A stretch of 64,000 nt of DNA from Galbibacter sp038433465 (lineage in GTDB: Bacteria > Bacteroidota > Bacteroidia > Flavobacteriales > Flavobacteriaceae), in assembly GCF_038433465.1 (NCBI RefSeq), contig NZ_JAESVF010000001.1:496001-560000 (forward strand), written 5' to 3'. The translations under genes and the position numbers were made by a program. This document shows positions 42,586 through 52,047 of the stretch, piece after piece (the stretch's first letter is position 1; each line of letters opens with the position of its first letter). Below the pieces are notes generated by a model that was given only the letters and a program-made list of their open reading frames with translations, had not been told where the DNA came from and searched no databases.

Positions 42586-42663
42586 ACACCAATAAATTAT
42601 AAAACAAATAGTTTATTTTTGATAATTAGTTGTCATCTTTAAATTCTCATATTATTTTATCTC

Positions 42664-43167
42664 ATGAAAAAACTATTCTTCGCTCTTTGTTTGCTGATTT
42701 CTTTCAGTATAAAAGCACAAGAAACCCCTATTACAGCTTTTACTGAAAAATGGGAAAACTCAAAGACTTATTTGCTAAACATTGCCCAATTGATGCCCGA
42801 AGAAAATTACGACTTTCGTCCTACCGAACGCGAAATGAGTTTTAAAGAACAATTATTACATATCCAACAGAATATAAACTGGCTCGGAAAAACATATTTT
42901 AATGCTGAAATCAATACTGAAACAACAAAACCTCTCAGCAAAGAAGAATTATTAGCGTCGATTTCAAATTCTTTCGATGCAGTTAACACTGCTGTCCAAA
43001 ATACTTCAGAAGAAAACTTAAAAAACAAAGTAGATTTCTTTGCTGGTGAAAAAACAAAGTTGCAAATACTCAACCTTCTTCAAGACCATGTTACCCACCA
43101 CCGCGGACAATTAATTGTATACCTAAACCTCAACGCTATTAAACCACCTAAATATGTAGGTTGGTAA
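42664..43167 (+). CDS. Exported DinB-family protein
   Basis: A 167-aa protein with signal peptide (KKLFFALCLLISFSIKA) and a DinB four-helix domain. Likely metal-binding His residues lie in FKEQLLHIQQNINWLG and in the C-terminal VTHHRGQLIVYLNLNAIKPP. DinB proteins are a bacillithiol- or metal-dependent transferase-like family; the substrate is unknown and an exported form is unusual but known in Bacteroidota. Confidence 0.85.
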   Translation: MKKLFFALCLLISFSIKAQETPITAFTEKWENSKTYLLNIAQLMPEENYDFRPTEREMSFKEQLLHIQQNINWLGKTYFNAEINTETTKPLSKEELLASISNSFDAVNTAVQNTSEENLKNKVDFFAGEKTKLQILNLLQDHVTHHRGQLIVYLNLNAIKPPKYVGW

Positions 43168-43185
43168 GTTTTAAATAGGATCTCC

Positions 43186-43270
43186 AATACGCCTGTCTGC
43201 CGACAAAGGCAGGCTCGAACTGACTTTTTAATCTTAATTTGGCACATTATATAACGTGAGTTCGACACAA
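43186..43270. repeat. Palindromic intergenic repeat
   Basis: GCCTGTCTGCCGACAAAGGC and flanking bases form an imperfect hairpin (GCCTGTCTGCC / GGCAGGC), a relative of the CCTGCCTACCGGAAGGCAGG element near 2431. Confidence 0.45.
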
Positions 43271-43404
43271 GAATGATGAATATTTGATAAAATTGACCTA
43301 TTTAGAAAGTATTAAAAATCAAGGAAGCAGTGTTGGACGAAAGATAAAAGAATAAGATAGATGTAAAAACATTACTTCTCAAACAAGAATTGTATTTTAG
43401 CGGT

Positions 43405-44406
43405 ATGGTATTAGTTACTGGAGGAACTGGACTTATTGGAGCACATTTGCTTTTAGAGCTTTCAAAACAGGAAGCGCATATCCGTGCGATTTATCGAACC
43501 AAAGCTAAAATAAGCGCTGTGGAAGCTTTTTTTACTTCGGAAGGAGCTAAAGATTTCTTTTTAAAAATAGAATGGATTCAGGCGGATATTACAGATGTTC
43601 CAGCATTAGAAGCAGCGTTTAGAGATGTAACTCAAGTGTACCACTGCGCAGGTTTAATTTCGTTTAACCCTTCTGAATATCAACAACTCCGTAAAACAAA
43701 TATCGAAGGCACGGCCAACATCGTAAATTTATGTATTGCAAATGCGGTTCAAAAGTTGTGCTACATAAGCTCCATAGCAACGTTGGGAACTAAAATTACA
43801 GAAACGCCAATTGACGAAACCACGTATTGGAATCCAGAGGCTGCAAACAATGTGTATGCAATTACAAAATATGGTGCAGAAATGGAAGTTTGGCGCGCTA
43901 CGCAAGAAGGGCTTCCTGTGGTAATTCTAAATCCTGGAGTTGTTTTAGGTGAAGGTTTTAAAGATGCTCCGAGTAATAAATTTTTTAAACTGATTCAAAA
44001 CGGACTTTCATATTATCCTCCTGGAGGAACTGCTTTTGTTGATGTAAAAGATGTTGTTTCAGCATTGATAAAAGGAATGAAAACAACTATTCAAAACGAA
44101 CGATTTATTGCCGTAGGAACCAATGCAAGTTATCGAGAAGTTTTAAATACAATTGCTGAAACATTGGATATGCCTGCTCCAAAAAAAGCTTTAAAGCCAT
44201 GGCATTTAAATATGTTATGGCGCCTTGATTGGTTTTTGGCTTTGTTCCCGTGGAGAAGCAGAAAACTTACCAAAAACACTGCACATTCTTTAATTACGAC
44301 AACGCGTTACAGCAATCAAAAAATTAAAGATAAATTAGAAATTGACTTCACGCCAATTCAAAAAACAATTCATCGAATTTCGGCTTCATACCGTAGAGAA
44401 GTGTAA
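43405..44406 (+). CDS. NAD-dependent epimerase/dehydratase
   Basis: A 333-aa extended short-chain dehydrogenase. The dinucleotide-binding loop is LVTGGTGLIGAHLL, the catalytic Ser is in LCYISSIATLG, and the YxxxK motif is in NVYAITKYGAE. A block ILNPGVVLGEGF follows. The substrate may be a nucleotide sugar or sterol-like compound. I use the ATG at 43405, since the alternative TTG adds five residues (MYFSG) before the Rossmann strand. It converges with the dihydroorotase operon. Confidence 0.87.
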   Translation: MVLVTGGTGLIGAHLLLELSKQEAHIRAIYRTKAKISAVEAFFTSEGAKDFFLKIEWIQADITDVPALEAAFRDVTQVYHCAGLISFNPSEYQQLRKTNIEGTANIVNLCIANAVQKLCYISSIATLGTKITETPIDETTYWNPEAANNVYAITKYGAEMEVWRATQEGLPVVILNPGVVLGEGFKDAPSNKFFKLIQNGLSYYPPGGTAFVDVKDVVSALIKGMKTTIQNERFIAVGTNASYREVLNTIAETLDMPAPKKALKPWHLNMLWRLDWFLALFPWRSRKLTKNTAHSLITTTRYSNQKIKDKLEIDFTPIQKTIHRISASYRREV

Positions 44407-44411
44407 AAGTA

Positions 44412-44834
44412 TTACTTTGTCTTTTTCACTGGTGCTTTTTTGGCTGGCGCCTTTTTAGCAGGAGCTTTCTTAACTTTTTCAGTTTGTTGTTTTTCAAGTT
44501 TACTGTCTACCGTATCTTTTAATTTTTGCAATCTTTTTTCAACTTCGGTAAACATTTCCGACTGTAAATTTGGGTTTGAAGTGTAGTAAATACTGTTTTG
44601 AGATAATTGTGCACTATCGATATTGTATTTTCTGTAGATGTATTCTTCAGGGTCGAAATTGTACGTTTCTAAATTTTTCGCAGCAGTCGATTTTGCAGCA
44701 TTTAAAACAGCAATATCATAATAAATATTGGTCATAACGTCTTTGTCCAAAATGTTTTCTGGCTTATCAACTATTGTTTCTTTACATCCTACAATCAGTA
44801 TAAAAACAAAAAAAAGAAATACTACTTGCTTCAT
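44412..44834 (-). CDS. DUF4296 lipoprotein
   Basis: A 140-aa lipoprotein: lipobox VGCK (Cys17), a DUF4296 domain (MTNIYYDIAVLNAAKS; YIYRKYNIDSAQL) and a Lys/Ala/Pro tail of repeated KKAPA units (KKAPAKKAPAKKAPVKKTK) that probably contacts polyanions. The family commonly lies beside dihydroorotase in Bacteroidota. It begins 9 bp downstream of that gene. Confidence 0.84.
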   Translation of the reverse strand: MKQVVFLFFVFILIVGCKETIVDKPENILDKDVMTNIYYDIAVLNAAKSTAAKNLETYNFDPEEYIYRKYNIDSAQLSQNSIYYTSNPNLQSEMFTEVEKRLQKLKDTVDSKLEKQQTEKVKKAPAKKAPAKKAPVKKTK

Positions 44835-44843
44835 TTTATCAAA

Positions 44844-46181
44844 TTAATCTCTGTTAAAAGTAAGTCTTTTTACGTTTCTTTCTTTAGAAAAGTTTCCGTT
44901 TTCAAAGGCTAAATTTCCGTTTACAAATGTGTGAGTTACTTTGGAGTTAAACGTGGTTCCTTCAAAAGGAGACCAACCACATTTGTACAAAATATTACTT
45001 TTATCGACTGTCCAATTTTGTTGTGTGTCTACCAAAACCAAATCAGCAAAATAACCTTCTCTTATAAAGCCTCTTTTTTCGATATTAAATAAAATTGCTG
45101 GGTTGTGACACATTTTTTGGATAAGTTTTTCCAAAGAAATTTTCCCTTCTTTTACCTTAGCCAAAAGCGCAGCCAAGGTGTGTTGTACCAACGGTCCACC
45201 CGATGGTGCACTGGTGTAAATATTTTGTTTTTCTTCGAGCGTGTGTGGTGCGTGGTCTGTTGCCAAAACATCAATTCGATCATCGAGTAAGGCTTCCCAA
45301 AGTCCAGCTCTATCTTCAGCAGTTTTTACAGCAGGATTCCATTTTATAAAAGTTCCTTTTTGTGCATAATCGGCATCCGAAAACCAAAGATGATGTGTAC
45401 AAACTTCCGCAGTAATTCTTTTTTCTTCTAACGGAATATCATTTCTGAAAAGATTTGTTTCCTTGGCTGTTGAAACATGGAAAACGTGCAGTCGTGCATT
45501 GGTTTTTTTAGCGAGTTCGATAGCTCTTGAAGAAGATAAATAACAAGCTTCTTCACTTCTGATAATTGGGTGATACTTAATCGGAATATCATCGCCAAAC
45601 TCAGCTTTGTACTTTTCGAGATTGTTTTTAATAGTGGTTTCATCTTCGCAATGCGCCGAAATAACCATTTCGGTATTCGAAAAAATCTTTTCGATAACTT
45701 CTTCATTGTCTACCAACATATTTCCTGTTGAAGACCCTAAAAAGAGTTTAACTCCCGCACAAGCGTTTTTGTCGAGGCGTTTTAATTCTTCTAAATTATC
45801 GTTGGTACCGCCAAACATAAACGAGTAATTGGCAAAAGAAGTTTGCTTACCAATTTCCATTTTTTCTTCTAGCTTTTCGATGGTAACCGTTTGCGGATTG
45901 GTGTTGGGTTGCTCAACAAAAGTAGTAACTCCCCCTGCAATGGCGGCTCTACTTTCCGAAGCAATATTTCCTTTATGTGTAAGTCCAGGCTCTCTAAAAT
46001 GCACTTGGTCGTCTATAACTCCAGGCATTAAAAGTTTCCCTTTTGCATCAATAACTGTTGCAGTATCATCAGAAATGTCGGTTCCTATTTTTTTAATAAA
46101 TTCTCCTTCGATAAGCACATCGCCTTCAAAAGTTTTGAATTCGTTTACAATAGTTGCGTTTTTTATAAGTGTTTTTTTCAT
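44844..46181 (-). CDS. pyrC: Dihydroorotase
   Basis: A 445-aa cyclic amidohydrolase that makes dihydroorotate in pyrimidine synthesis. Metal-site motifs: DDQVHFREPGLTHKG (the usual HxH first His is Gln), AGVKLFLGSSTGN (carboxylated Lys), SAHCEDE, LHVFHVSTAKE and LATDHAPHT (catalytic Asp). The Gln is a common feature of Bacteroidota homologues. Transcribed from the upstream glycosyltransferase side (28-bp gap), then DUF4296. Confidence 0.88.
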   Translation of the reverse strand: MKKTLIKNATIVNEFKTFEGDVLIEGEFIKKIGTDISDDTATVIDAKGKLLMPGVIDDQVHFREPGLTHKGNIASESRAAIAGGVTTFVEQPNTNPQTVTIEKLEEKMEIGKQTSFANYSFMFGGTNDNLEELKRLDKNACAGVKLFLGSSTGNMLVDNEEVIEKIFSNTEMVISAHCEDETTIKNNLEKYKAEFGDDIPIKYHPIIRSEEACYLSSSRAIELAKKTNARLHVFHVSTAKETNLFRNDIPLEEKRITAEVCTHHLWFSDADYAQKGTFIKWNPAVKTAEDRAGLWEALLDDRIDVLATDHAPHTLEEKQNIYTSAPSGGPLVQHTLAALLAKVKEGKISLEKLIQKMCHNPAILFNIEKRGFIREGYFADLVLVDTQQNWTVDKSNILYKCGWSPFEGTTFNSKVTHTFVNGNLAFENGNFSKERNVKRLTFNRD

Positions 46182-46209
46182 TGCTTCTGATTCTATTTCA
46201 AAGGGTTAT

Positions 46210-46941
46210 TTAAGCTGATTTTTTAAACAAACTGTTCCATTTTAAAGAAAGTACTCCAAATACGGCTTCGTTGATAATTTTTCCGCTCATTTTAGATTTT
46301 CCAAGTTCTCGATCTTTAAAAATAATAGGCACTTCTATAATTTTAAACTGATGGAGATGTGCTTTAAATTTCATTTCTATCTGAAAAGCATAGCCTATAA
46401 ATTTAATATTATCAAGGTCGATACGCTCTATAACTTCTCTTTTATAGCACATAAATCCAGCTGTTGGATCGTGAATTTTCATGCCTGTAATAAGTTTTAC
46501 ATACACGGAAGCTCCGTAGGAAAGTAAAATACGGCGCAAGGGCCAGTTTACTACATTTACACCGTTTACATAGCGCGAACCTACGGCTACACTTGCGTTT
46601 TCTTGTACACATGCGTTGTAAATACGGATGAGGTCTCGAGGATTATGCGAAAAATCGGCATCCATTTCAAAAATATATTCGTAATGGTGTTGCAAGGCCC
46701 ATTTAAAACCGTGAATATAGGCAGTTCCTAAACCTGATTTTTCTTTTCGAACTTCCAAATGTAATCTTTGCGGAAACTTTTCTTGTAAAGCAGTTACTTT
46801 TTGGGCAGTGCCATCTGGAGAATTGTCGTCCACAATTAGCACGTGAAAAGATTTTTTCAGCTCAAAAACAGCATTAATTATGGCCTCTACATTTTCTATT
46901 TCGTTGTATGTAGGGATAATAACGAGACTATCTGATTGCAT
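46210..46941 (-). CDS. Polyprenol monophosphomannose-synthase-like GT2 glycosyltransferase
   Basis: A 243-aa GT-A enzyme of the dolichol/undecaprenyl-phosphate mannose synthase type, which loads a lipid carrier at the inner face of the membrane. Motifs: IIPTYNEIENVEAII, VLIVDDNSPDGTAQKV, YIFEMDADFSHNPRDL (DxD) and YRREVIERIDLDNIKFIGYAFQIE-like C-terminal segment. No membrane helices. It is the first gene of the operon with dihydroorotase; a GT39 enzyme that could use such a donor is divergent from it. Confidence 0.87.
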   Translation of the reverse strand: MQSDSLVIIPTYNEIENVEAIINAVFELKKSFHVLIVDDNSPDGTAQKVTALQEKFPQRLHLEVRKEKSGLGTAYIHGFKWALQHHYEYIFEMDADFSHNPRDLIRIYNACVQENASVAVGSRYVNGVNVVNWPLRRILLSYGASVYVKLITGMKIHDPTAGFMCYKREVIERIDLDNIKFIGYAFQIEMKFKAHLHQFKIIEVPIIFKDRELGKSKMSGKIINEAVFGVLSLKWNSLFKKSA

Positions 46942-46960
46942 GTGATCTTTCTTGAAGCCA

Positions 46961-46968
46961 CAAAAATA
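46961..46968 (-). promoter_or_regulatory. -7 box upstream of the GT2 gene
   Basis: Minus strand TATTTTTG, an exact TAnnTTTG match, 20 bp before the start codon. No clear -33 TTG. Confidence 0.35.
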
Positions 46969-47074
46969 GCATTTATAAAAAGTAATTTTACTATCTTTTA
47001 GTTTTTTAAGTTGATTTTAAGGAATTTTGCACCGCTATAGAGAAGAGAATTAACTAACGATTTAGAAAATAATT

Positions 47075-48760
47075 ATGATCGACGCTAAAAAGTCTACTAA
47101 AATAATTCTGCTATTTGTTTGTATAACGGTGGTTATAAATCTAATACAAAGTGCTTTTACAGGACTTATTTTTGACGAAGCGTACTATTGGTATTTTGCT
47201 CAAAATTTAAGCTGGGGATATTTCGATCATCCGCCAATGGTTGCACTTTTGGTGTATATAGGAAACCATTTATTTGATGGCGAATTGGGCGTACGCTTGT
47301 TGTCGCCATTTTTATACGCTGCCAATATTTTACTCTTATGGGCTTTAATAGACGATAAAAATAAACACCAATATACTTGGTTGTTTGTTGCGTTTATAAG
47401 TAGCATTGGGTTAATGGTTGCCTACGGATTTATGATTTTACCCGACACAGCTCTTTTAACGAGTAGCTTGCTTTTTATGTGGGCTTACAAACGCTTTATT
47501 ACCCAAAATAACAGTTTCTCGGTAGTGCTTTTAGGTATAAGCATGGCGTTGGTAATGTACAGTAAATACCATGGGGTTTTACTTATTGTTTTTGTATTAC
47601 TCTCTAATTTACAGCTTTTACGAAAAGGGAAATTTTGGGTAGCAGTTGTGGTTTCTTTATTGCTTTATGCTCCGCATTTAGTTTGGTTGCAAACGGTAGA
47701 TTATGCTCCTTTAAAGTACCATTTGTTCGATCGTGCTAACAGCGCATACAGAATTAAATTCACCTTAGATTATTTGGTAAACTGCATCGCTATTATCGGA
47801 CTTTGTTTTCCTTTAACGTATTGGGCGTTTTATAAATTTTCTGCTGAAAATAAATTTGATAAGGCGTTGAAATTTTTGGGCTACGGTGTTTTTATATTCT
47901 TCTTATTTTCAAGTTTTTCAAGGAAAACACAAGCGCAATGGGTAATATTGATGGTTATACCTTTAATTATTTTCAGTGTACGATACGCCTATCAGTTTGA
48001 AAAATACAGAACATGGTTATTCAGAATAAGTGTTTTTTCGGTGGTATTAATTTTATATTTAAGAGTGGCGCTTATATATCAACCTATTTCACCTATAAGT
48101 TATGAAGCCTACGGAAATAAAAAATGGGTTACAGAACTTAAAGAAAAAGTAAACGGTGCTCCTGTTGTTTTTCATAACTCGTATAGAGATGCTGGTATGT
48201 ATGGTTTTTATGCTGATACTGATTTGGTTTTTTCTTCAAACGACTTGGATGCCAGAGAAAACCAATTTGATTTGGATGATTCTGAATTTAAAGTGAGAAA
48301 TCAAAAAGTTGCTTACCTCACAGGAAATCACAACTATTTGATAGATTCTACAATTTCTGTAATTAGGGAGTTTAAGAATCATAAAATTAGAGGAACATTT
48401 ATCAATAAATTTAAAACATATAAGAAGATGAAGTTAGATGTTGCTGCGGAAGATTTTTCTAGCAACAGCATTCCATTAACATTTGAAGCTTCTCTTTACA
48501 ACCCTTACCCAGAAACTATTCAAACCGATTCTTTGCATTATGCGGGGATGTTTTTCAATCAGCATAAAAGGGATATAAAAGTATTTCCGTTGATTGTTGA
48601 AACAGCATCGCGTACTATTAAAAATAGTGAAACCATACAATTACAAGTAAAAATTCCAGATACAGTACAGATTCCAGAAGTGTCTTATTTTAGAATGGGA
48701 ATTGTAAATAACGGGGTTTATCCAGGTTTTCAAGGAGAAATGATTAAGCTTTCCAACTAG
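47075..48760 (+). CDS. GT39/ArnT-like membrane glycosyltransferase
   Basis: A 561-aa integral membrane protein with about a dozen hydrophobic helices in the first 340 residues. The first loop carries the conserved acidic site FDEAYYWYFAQNLSWGYFDH, typical of GT39/PMT_2 enzymes that use polyprenyl-phosphate sugars. A soluble C-terminal part follows. The function fits lipid-A or glycan modification. Its stop overlaps the DUF4271 GTG start by 1 bp. Confidence 0.88.
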   Translation: MIDAKKSTKIILLFVCITVVINLIQSAFTGLIFDEAYYWYFAQNLSWGYFDHPPMVALLVYIGNHLFDGELGVRLLSPFLYAANILLLWALIDDKNKHQYTWLFVAFISSIGLMVAYGFMILPDTALLTSSLLFMWAYKRFITQNNSFSVVLLGISMALVMYSKYHGVLLIVFVLLSNLQLLRKGKFWVAVVVSLLLYAPHLVWLQTVDYAPLKYHLFDRANSAYRIKFTLDYLVNCIAIIGLCFPLTYWAFYKFSAENKFDKALKFLGYGVFIFFLFSSFSRKTQAQWVILMVIPLIIFSVRYAYQFEKYRTWLFRISVFSVVLILYLRVALIYQPISPISYEAYGNKKWVTELKEKVNGAPVVFHNSYRDAGMYGFYADTDLVFSSNDLDARENQFDLDDSEFKVRNQKVAYLTGNHNYLIDSTISVIREFKNHKIRGTFINKFKTYKKMKLDVAAEDFSSNSIPLTFEASLYNPYPETIQTDSLHYAGMFFNQHKRDIKVFPLIVETASRTIKNSETIQLQVKIPDTVQIPEVSYFRMGIVNNGVYPGFQGEMIKLSN

Positions 48761-49422
48761 TGAATGAAATTTTAAGACATACCAATTACCATACAACAGA
48801 AACAATTTTGTTGTTTGTTGCCTTACTCAGTTTGGCGCTTGCAAAGTATGTAAACGAGCAAAAGTTTCATGCTTTTATTGCTTTGTTTGTAAATTATAAA
48901 TATTTAAAAATTTACAGTAAAGAGCCTAACCAAACTACGAGTTTGTTTAACTTCTTTTTATTTGTTCCTCAGTTAGTTTGTTTTTCACTAATTGTCTGGC
49001 TTCTTACAGAAAATATGAGTCTTTCTGTAAGTTTAAATCCTTACTTAATTCTCCCATTTTTGTTCTTATTTATCCTTTTTAAGTTCTATTTAGAGAAAAT
49101 AATAGCTACAATTTTTGATATAATTCCGTTCGTAGAAAGCTTCCATTTTCATAAAGTTACCTATCGAAACCTCACTGCATTACTTTTGTTGCCGTTAATT
49201 AGTTTATTCATTTACAGTAATTTACAAAGTAACATTGTGTTTTATGTAATATTACTAGTGTTTATTTCTTTTAATGTTATTTCAATGGTACTTACATTAA
49301 GAAATCATCAAAAATTAATAGGAAAATATTTATTTTATTTTATTTTGTATCTTTGCGCGCTAGAAATAGCCCCTTATTTGATACTAATAAAATTTTATTT
49401 TATTGATAAGGCTTCAAACTAA
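48760..49422 (+). CDS. DUF4271 membrane protein
   Basis: A 220-aa protein with about six hydrophobic helices, of the DUF4271 family that in Bacteroidota lies directly upstream of a HemD-like gene. It begins with GTG at 48760, one base inside the GT39 stop. No ATG in frame lies near, so coupled translation is likely. The function is unknown. Confidence 0.82.
   Translation: MNEILRHTNYHTTETILLFVALLSLALAKYVNEQKFHAFIALFVNYKYLKIYSKEPNQTTSLFNFFLFVPQLVCFSLIVWLLTENMSLSVSLNPYLILPFLFLFILFKFYLEKIIATIFDIIPFVESFHFHKVTYRNLTALLLLPLISLFIYSNLQSNIVFYVILLVFISFNVISMVLTLRNHQKLIGKYLFYFILYLCALEIAPYLILIKFYFIDKASN
49348..49355 (+). promoter_or_regulatory. Internal -7 box before the HemD-like gene
   Basis: TATCTTTG matches TAnnTTTG exactly and is followed by the GCGCGC stretch. 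It lies 77 bp before the HemD-like start, inside DUF4271, and could give separate expression of the last gene. Confidence 0.35.
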
Positions 49423-49431
49423 TGGATATTT

Positions 49432-50178
49432 ATGAAAGTTAAGACAATCTTAGTTTCACAACCTGAGCCAAAAGTGGAAAATTCTCCATATTTAAGGTTG
49501 GTGGAAAAGCAAAAAATAAAGGTAGATTTTAGACCCTTTATACATGTAGAAGGAGTTAATGCGAGAGATGTAAGACAGCAAAAAATTGACTTAACCCAGT
49601 TTACAGCAATTATTTTAACAAGTAGAAACGCTGTAGATCACTTCTTCAGAATCGCCGAAGAAATGCGATTTAAAGTTCCAGACAGCATGAAGTATTTTTG
49701 TCAATCAGAAGCTGTAGCTTACTATTTGCAAAAGTATGTTGTGTACAGAAAGCGTAAAATTTATGTTGGTAAACGTACCTTCCCAGAATTAGCACCGCTT
49801 ATTAAAAAATACAAAGACGAGAAGTTTTTATTACCTTCTTCGGATGTATTAAAGCCTTTAATTCCTGAAACGCTAAACGAATTAAAAATCGATTGGAAAC
49901 GAGCTATTTTATACAAAACCGTTATTAGCGACCTTTCAGATTTAAGAGATGTTTATTACGATATTTTGGTATTCTTTAGTCCTTCTGGAATTGAGTCGTT
50001 ATTGAAGAATTTCCCAGACTTTCAACAAAACGATACTAGAATTGCCGTTTTCGGAAACACTACTGTGAAAGCTGCTACAGAGGCAGGGTTGCGCATCGAT
50101 ATCGAAGCACCAACACCAGAAACACCTTCTATGACAATGGCACTTGAGAAGTATATTGCTCAGGTAAATAAAAAGTAA
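49432..50178 (+). CDS. Uroporphyrinogen-III synthase family protein
   Basis: A 248-aa HemD-fold protein. Diagnostic segments are ILVSQPEPKVENSPY at the start, AIILTSRNAVDHFF, KRTFPELAPLIKK, and FFSPSGIESLLKNFPDF with RIAVFGNTTVKAATEAGL. HemD makes uroporphyrinogen III in heme synthesis; members in this position in Bacteroidota are annotated as HemD, but the family is variable and activity cannot be proved. Follows DUF4271 by 9 bp. Confidence 0.85.
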   Translation: MKVKTILVSQPEPKVENSPYLRLVEKQKIKVDFRPFIHVEGVNARDVRQQKIDLTQFTAIILTSRNAVDHFFRIAEEMRFKVPDSMKYFCQSEAVAYYLQKYVVYRKRKIYVGKRTFPELAPLIKKYKDEKFLLPSSDVLKPLIPETLNELKIDWKRAILYKTVISDLSDLRDVYYDILVFFSPSGIESLLKNFPDFQQNDTRIAVFGNTTVKAATEAGLRIDIEAPTPETPSMTMALEKYIAQVNKK

Positions 50179-50227
50179 GCATACTATTTGTTGATATTCC
50201 TTGTGATTAATCAACTTACAAATAACA

Positions 50228-50255
50228 AAAAGCCTCTGGATTTCCAGAGGCTTTT
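50228..50255. terminator. Bidirectional terminator between HemD-like gene and pckA
   Basis: Perfect stem AAAAGCCTCTGGA / TCCAGAGGCTTTT with a 2-nt loop between convergent genes. Confidence 0.85.
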
Positions 50256-50309
50256 CTACTAACTATTTGGCAAGCTTGGAAGAGTAGTGCCTCTCCCTAA
50301 AAATTAAAA

Positions 50310-51923
50310 TCAGACCAAAGGACCGCCGTCCTTTGTTTCGTTATTAGCATACGAAGCAAACTTCTCGAAGTTATTTTTAAATGCTTCTGCTAGTTGATGA
50401 GCTTTTTTGTAATACCCCTCATCGTTATTCCATGTTTTTCTAGAACTTAAAATATCATCTGGTACGTTCGGGCATTTTCTTGGTTGTGCCAGTCCGAATA
50501 CAGAATGGATATGATAATCTTCTTTTGTAATCTCTTTTCCTAACTCGTCGTTCGTGGCTGCGGTAATCATAGCTCTTGTGTATTTTAAAGCCATACGTTT
50601 ACCAACACCGTAAGGACCACCTGTCCATCCTGTGTTTACAAGCCATACATTTACGTTAGCTTCCTTCATTTTCTTGCTAAGCATTTCTGCATATTCCGTA
50701 GGGTGTAAAGGCATAAAAGGCGCTCCAAAGCACGCAGAGAACGAAGGTACTGGTTCGTCAACTCCTGCTTCGGTTCCTGCAACTTTAGCTGTATATCCCG
50801 AAATAAAGTGATAAGCAGCCTGTCCTGGTGTTAATTTTGAAATTGGAGGCAACACTCCAAAAGCATCGGCAGTTAAGAAAAATATATTCTTTGGGTTTTT
50901 CCCAATAGAAGGTTTTTGGATGTTTTTAATGTGTTCTATAGGATAACTTACACGGGTGTTTTGTGTAATTGAGGTGTCGGTAAAATCTACCACACCATTG
51001 GTATCCATAATAACATTTTCTAATAGTGCTCCTTTTTTAATAGCACCAAAAATATCGGGTTCGTTTTCTTCGGAAAGGTTAATAACCTTGGCGTAACATC
51101 CACCTTCAAAGTTAAAAACACTGTTTTGGTTGGTCCACCCATGTTCGTCGTCTCCAATAAGTTTACGACTAGGATCGGCAGAAAGTGTTGTTTTTCCTGT
51201 TCCCGATAAGCCGAAGAAAATAGAAGTGTCCCCCTTTTCTCCAACATTTGCACTACAGTGCATTGGTAAAGTGTTTTGGTATACTGGTAATAAGAAATTT
51301 AATGCTGAGAAAATACTTTTTTTAATTTCTCCGGTGTATCCAGTTCCTCCAATTAGAACTGTTTTTTTAGTAAAGTTTAGTATTGCAAAATTTTCTTGGC
51401 GCGTTCCGTCGGTTTCTGGGTTTGCCTTAAAACCTGGCGCGTTAATTACAACCCACTCTTCTTCAAAATTTTCTAATTCTTCTTCAGTTGGATTGATAAA
51501 CATATTGTAAGCAAATAAGTTGCTCCACGGATATTCGTTTATTACACGTATGTTTAAACGATAATCTTTGTCTGCACACGCAAAGCAATCGCGTACGTAC
51601 AGTTCTTTTTCATCTAAATAATTTAAAACCTTTTTCTCGAGCGCATCAAATTTTGCTGTATCAAAAGGTAAGTTAATGTCTCCCCACCAAACTTTGTTGG
51701 CAGTAATTTCATCTTTTACAATAAATCTATCTTTTGGAGAGCGTCCTGTAAATGTACCTGTGTTTACGGCTAAAGCTCCAGATGAAGCTTCTTTTCCCAT
51801 TCCTTTTTCTAAAGTAATTTGGTGTAATTCTTCAGGACTTAATTGATAATTAACCGTTGCATTTACAATTCCGTATTTTTTTAACGAAATCGTTTGCGTA
51901 ACTAGTGTTTTGTCCACCGTCAT
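50310..51923 (-). CDS. pckA: Phosphoenolpyruvate carboxykinase (ATP)
   Basis: A 537-aa enzyme that converts oxaloacetate to phosphoenolpyruvate in gluconeogenesis. The P-loop is GLSGTGKTTLSADPSR, preceded by MHCSANVGEKGDTSIFFGLS. The C-terminal INTGWTGG-type block is present as NTGWTGGPYGVGKRM. The length is normal. Expressed from a well-formed promoter at 51953-51980. Confidence 0.96.
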   Translation of the reverse strand: MTVDKTLVTQTISLKKYGIVNATVNYQLSPEELHQITLEKGMGKEASSGALAVNTGTFTGRSPKDRFIVKDEITANKVWWGDINLPFDTAKFDALEKKVLNYLDEKELYVRDCFACADKDYRLNIRVINEYPWSNLFAYNMFINPTEEELENFEEEWVVINAPGFKANPETDGTRQENFAILNFTKKTVLIGGTGYTGEIKKSIFSALNFLLPVYQNTLPMHCSANVGEKGDTSIFFGLSGTGKTTLSADPSRKLIGDDEHGWTNQNSVFNFEGGCYAKVINLSEENEPDIFGAIKKGALLENVIMDTNGVVDFTDTSITQNTRVSYPIEHIKNIQKPSIGKNPKNIFFLTADAFGVLPPISKLTPGQAAYHFISGYTAKVAGTEAGVDEPVPSFSACFGAPFMPLHPTEYAEMLSKKMKEANVNVWLVNTGWTGGPYGVGKRMALKYTRAMITAATNDELGKEITKEDYHIHSVFGLAQPRKCPNVPDDILSSRKTWNNDEGYYKKAHQLAEAFKNNFEKFASYANNETKDGGPLV

Positions 51924-51952
51924 TTTTAATATTGTTGTTGTTAGTAGCGAAG

Positions 51953-51980
51953 CAAATGTATGAAAAATATCGAACTACAA
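51953..51980 (-). promoter_or_regulatory. Promoter of pckA
   Basis: On the minus strand a TTG (-33) is followed after 17 bp by TACATTTG (-7), the full Bacteroidota promoter pattern, 29 bp before the start codon. Confidence 0.6.
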
Positions 51981-52047
51981 CGTTTGCGCTTCGATTTTTT
52001 TACACAAAAAGTGAGTTTTATGTGTTAAAATGAACTTTTACAAATGT

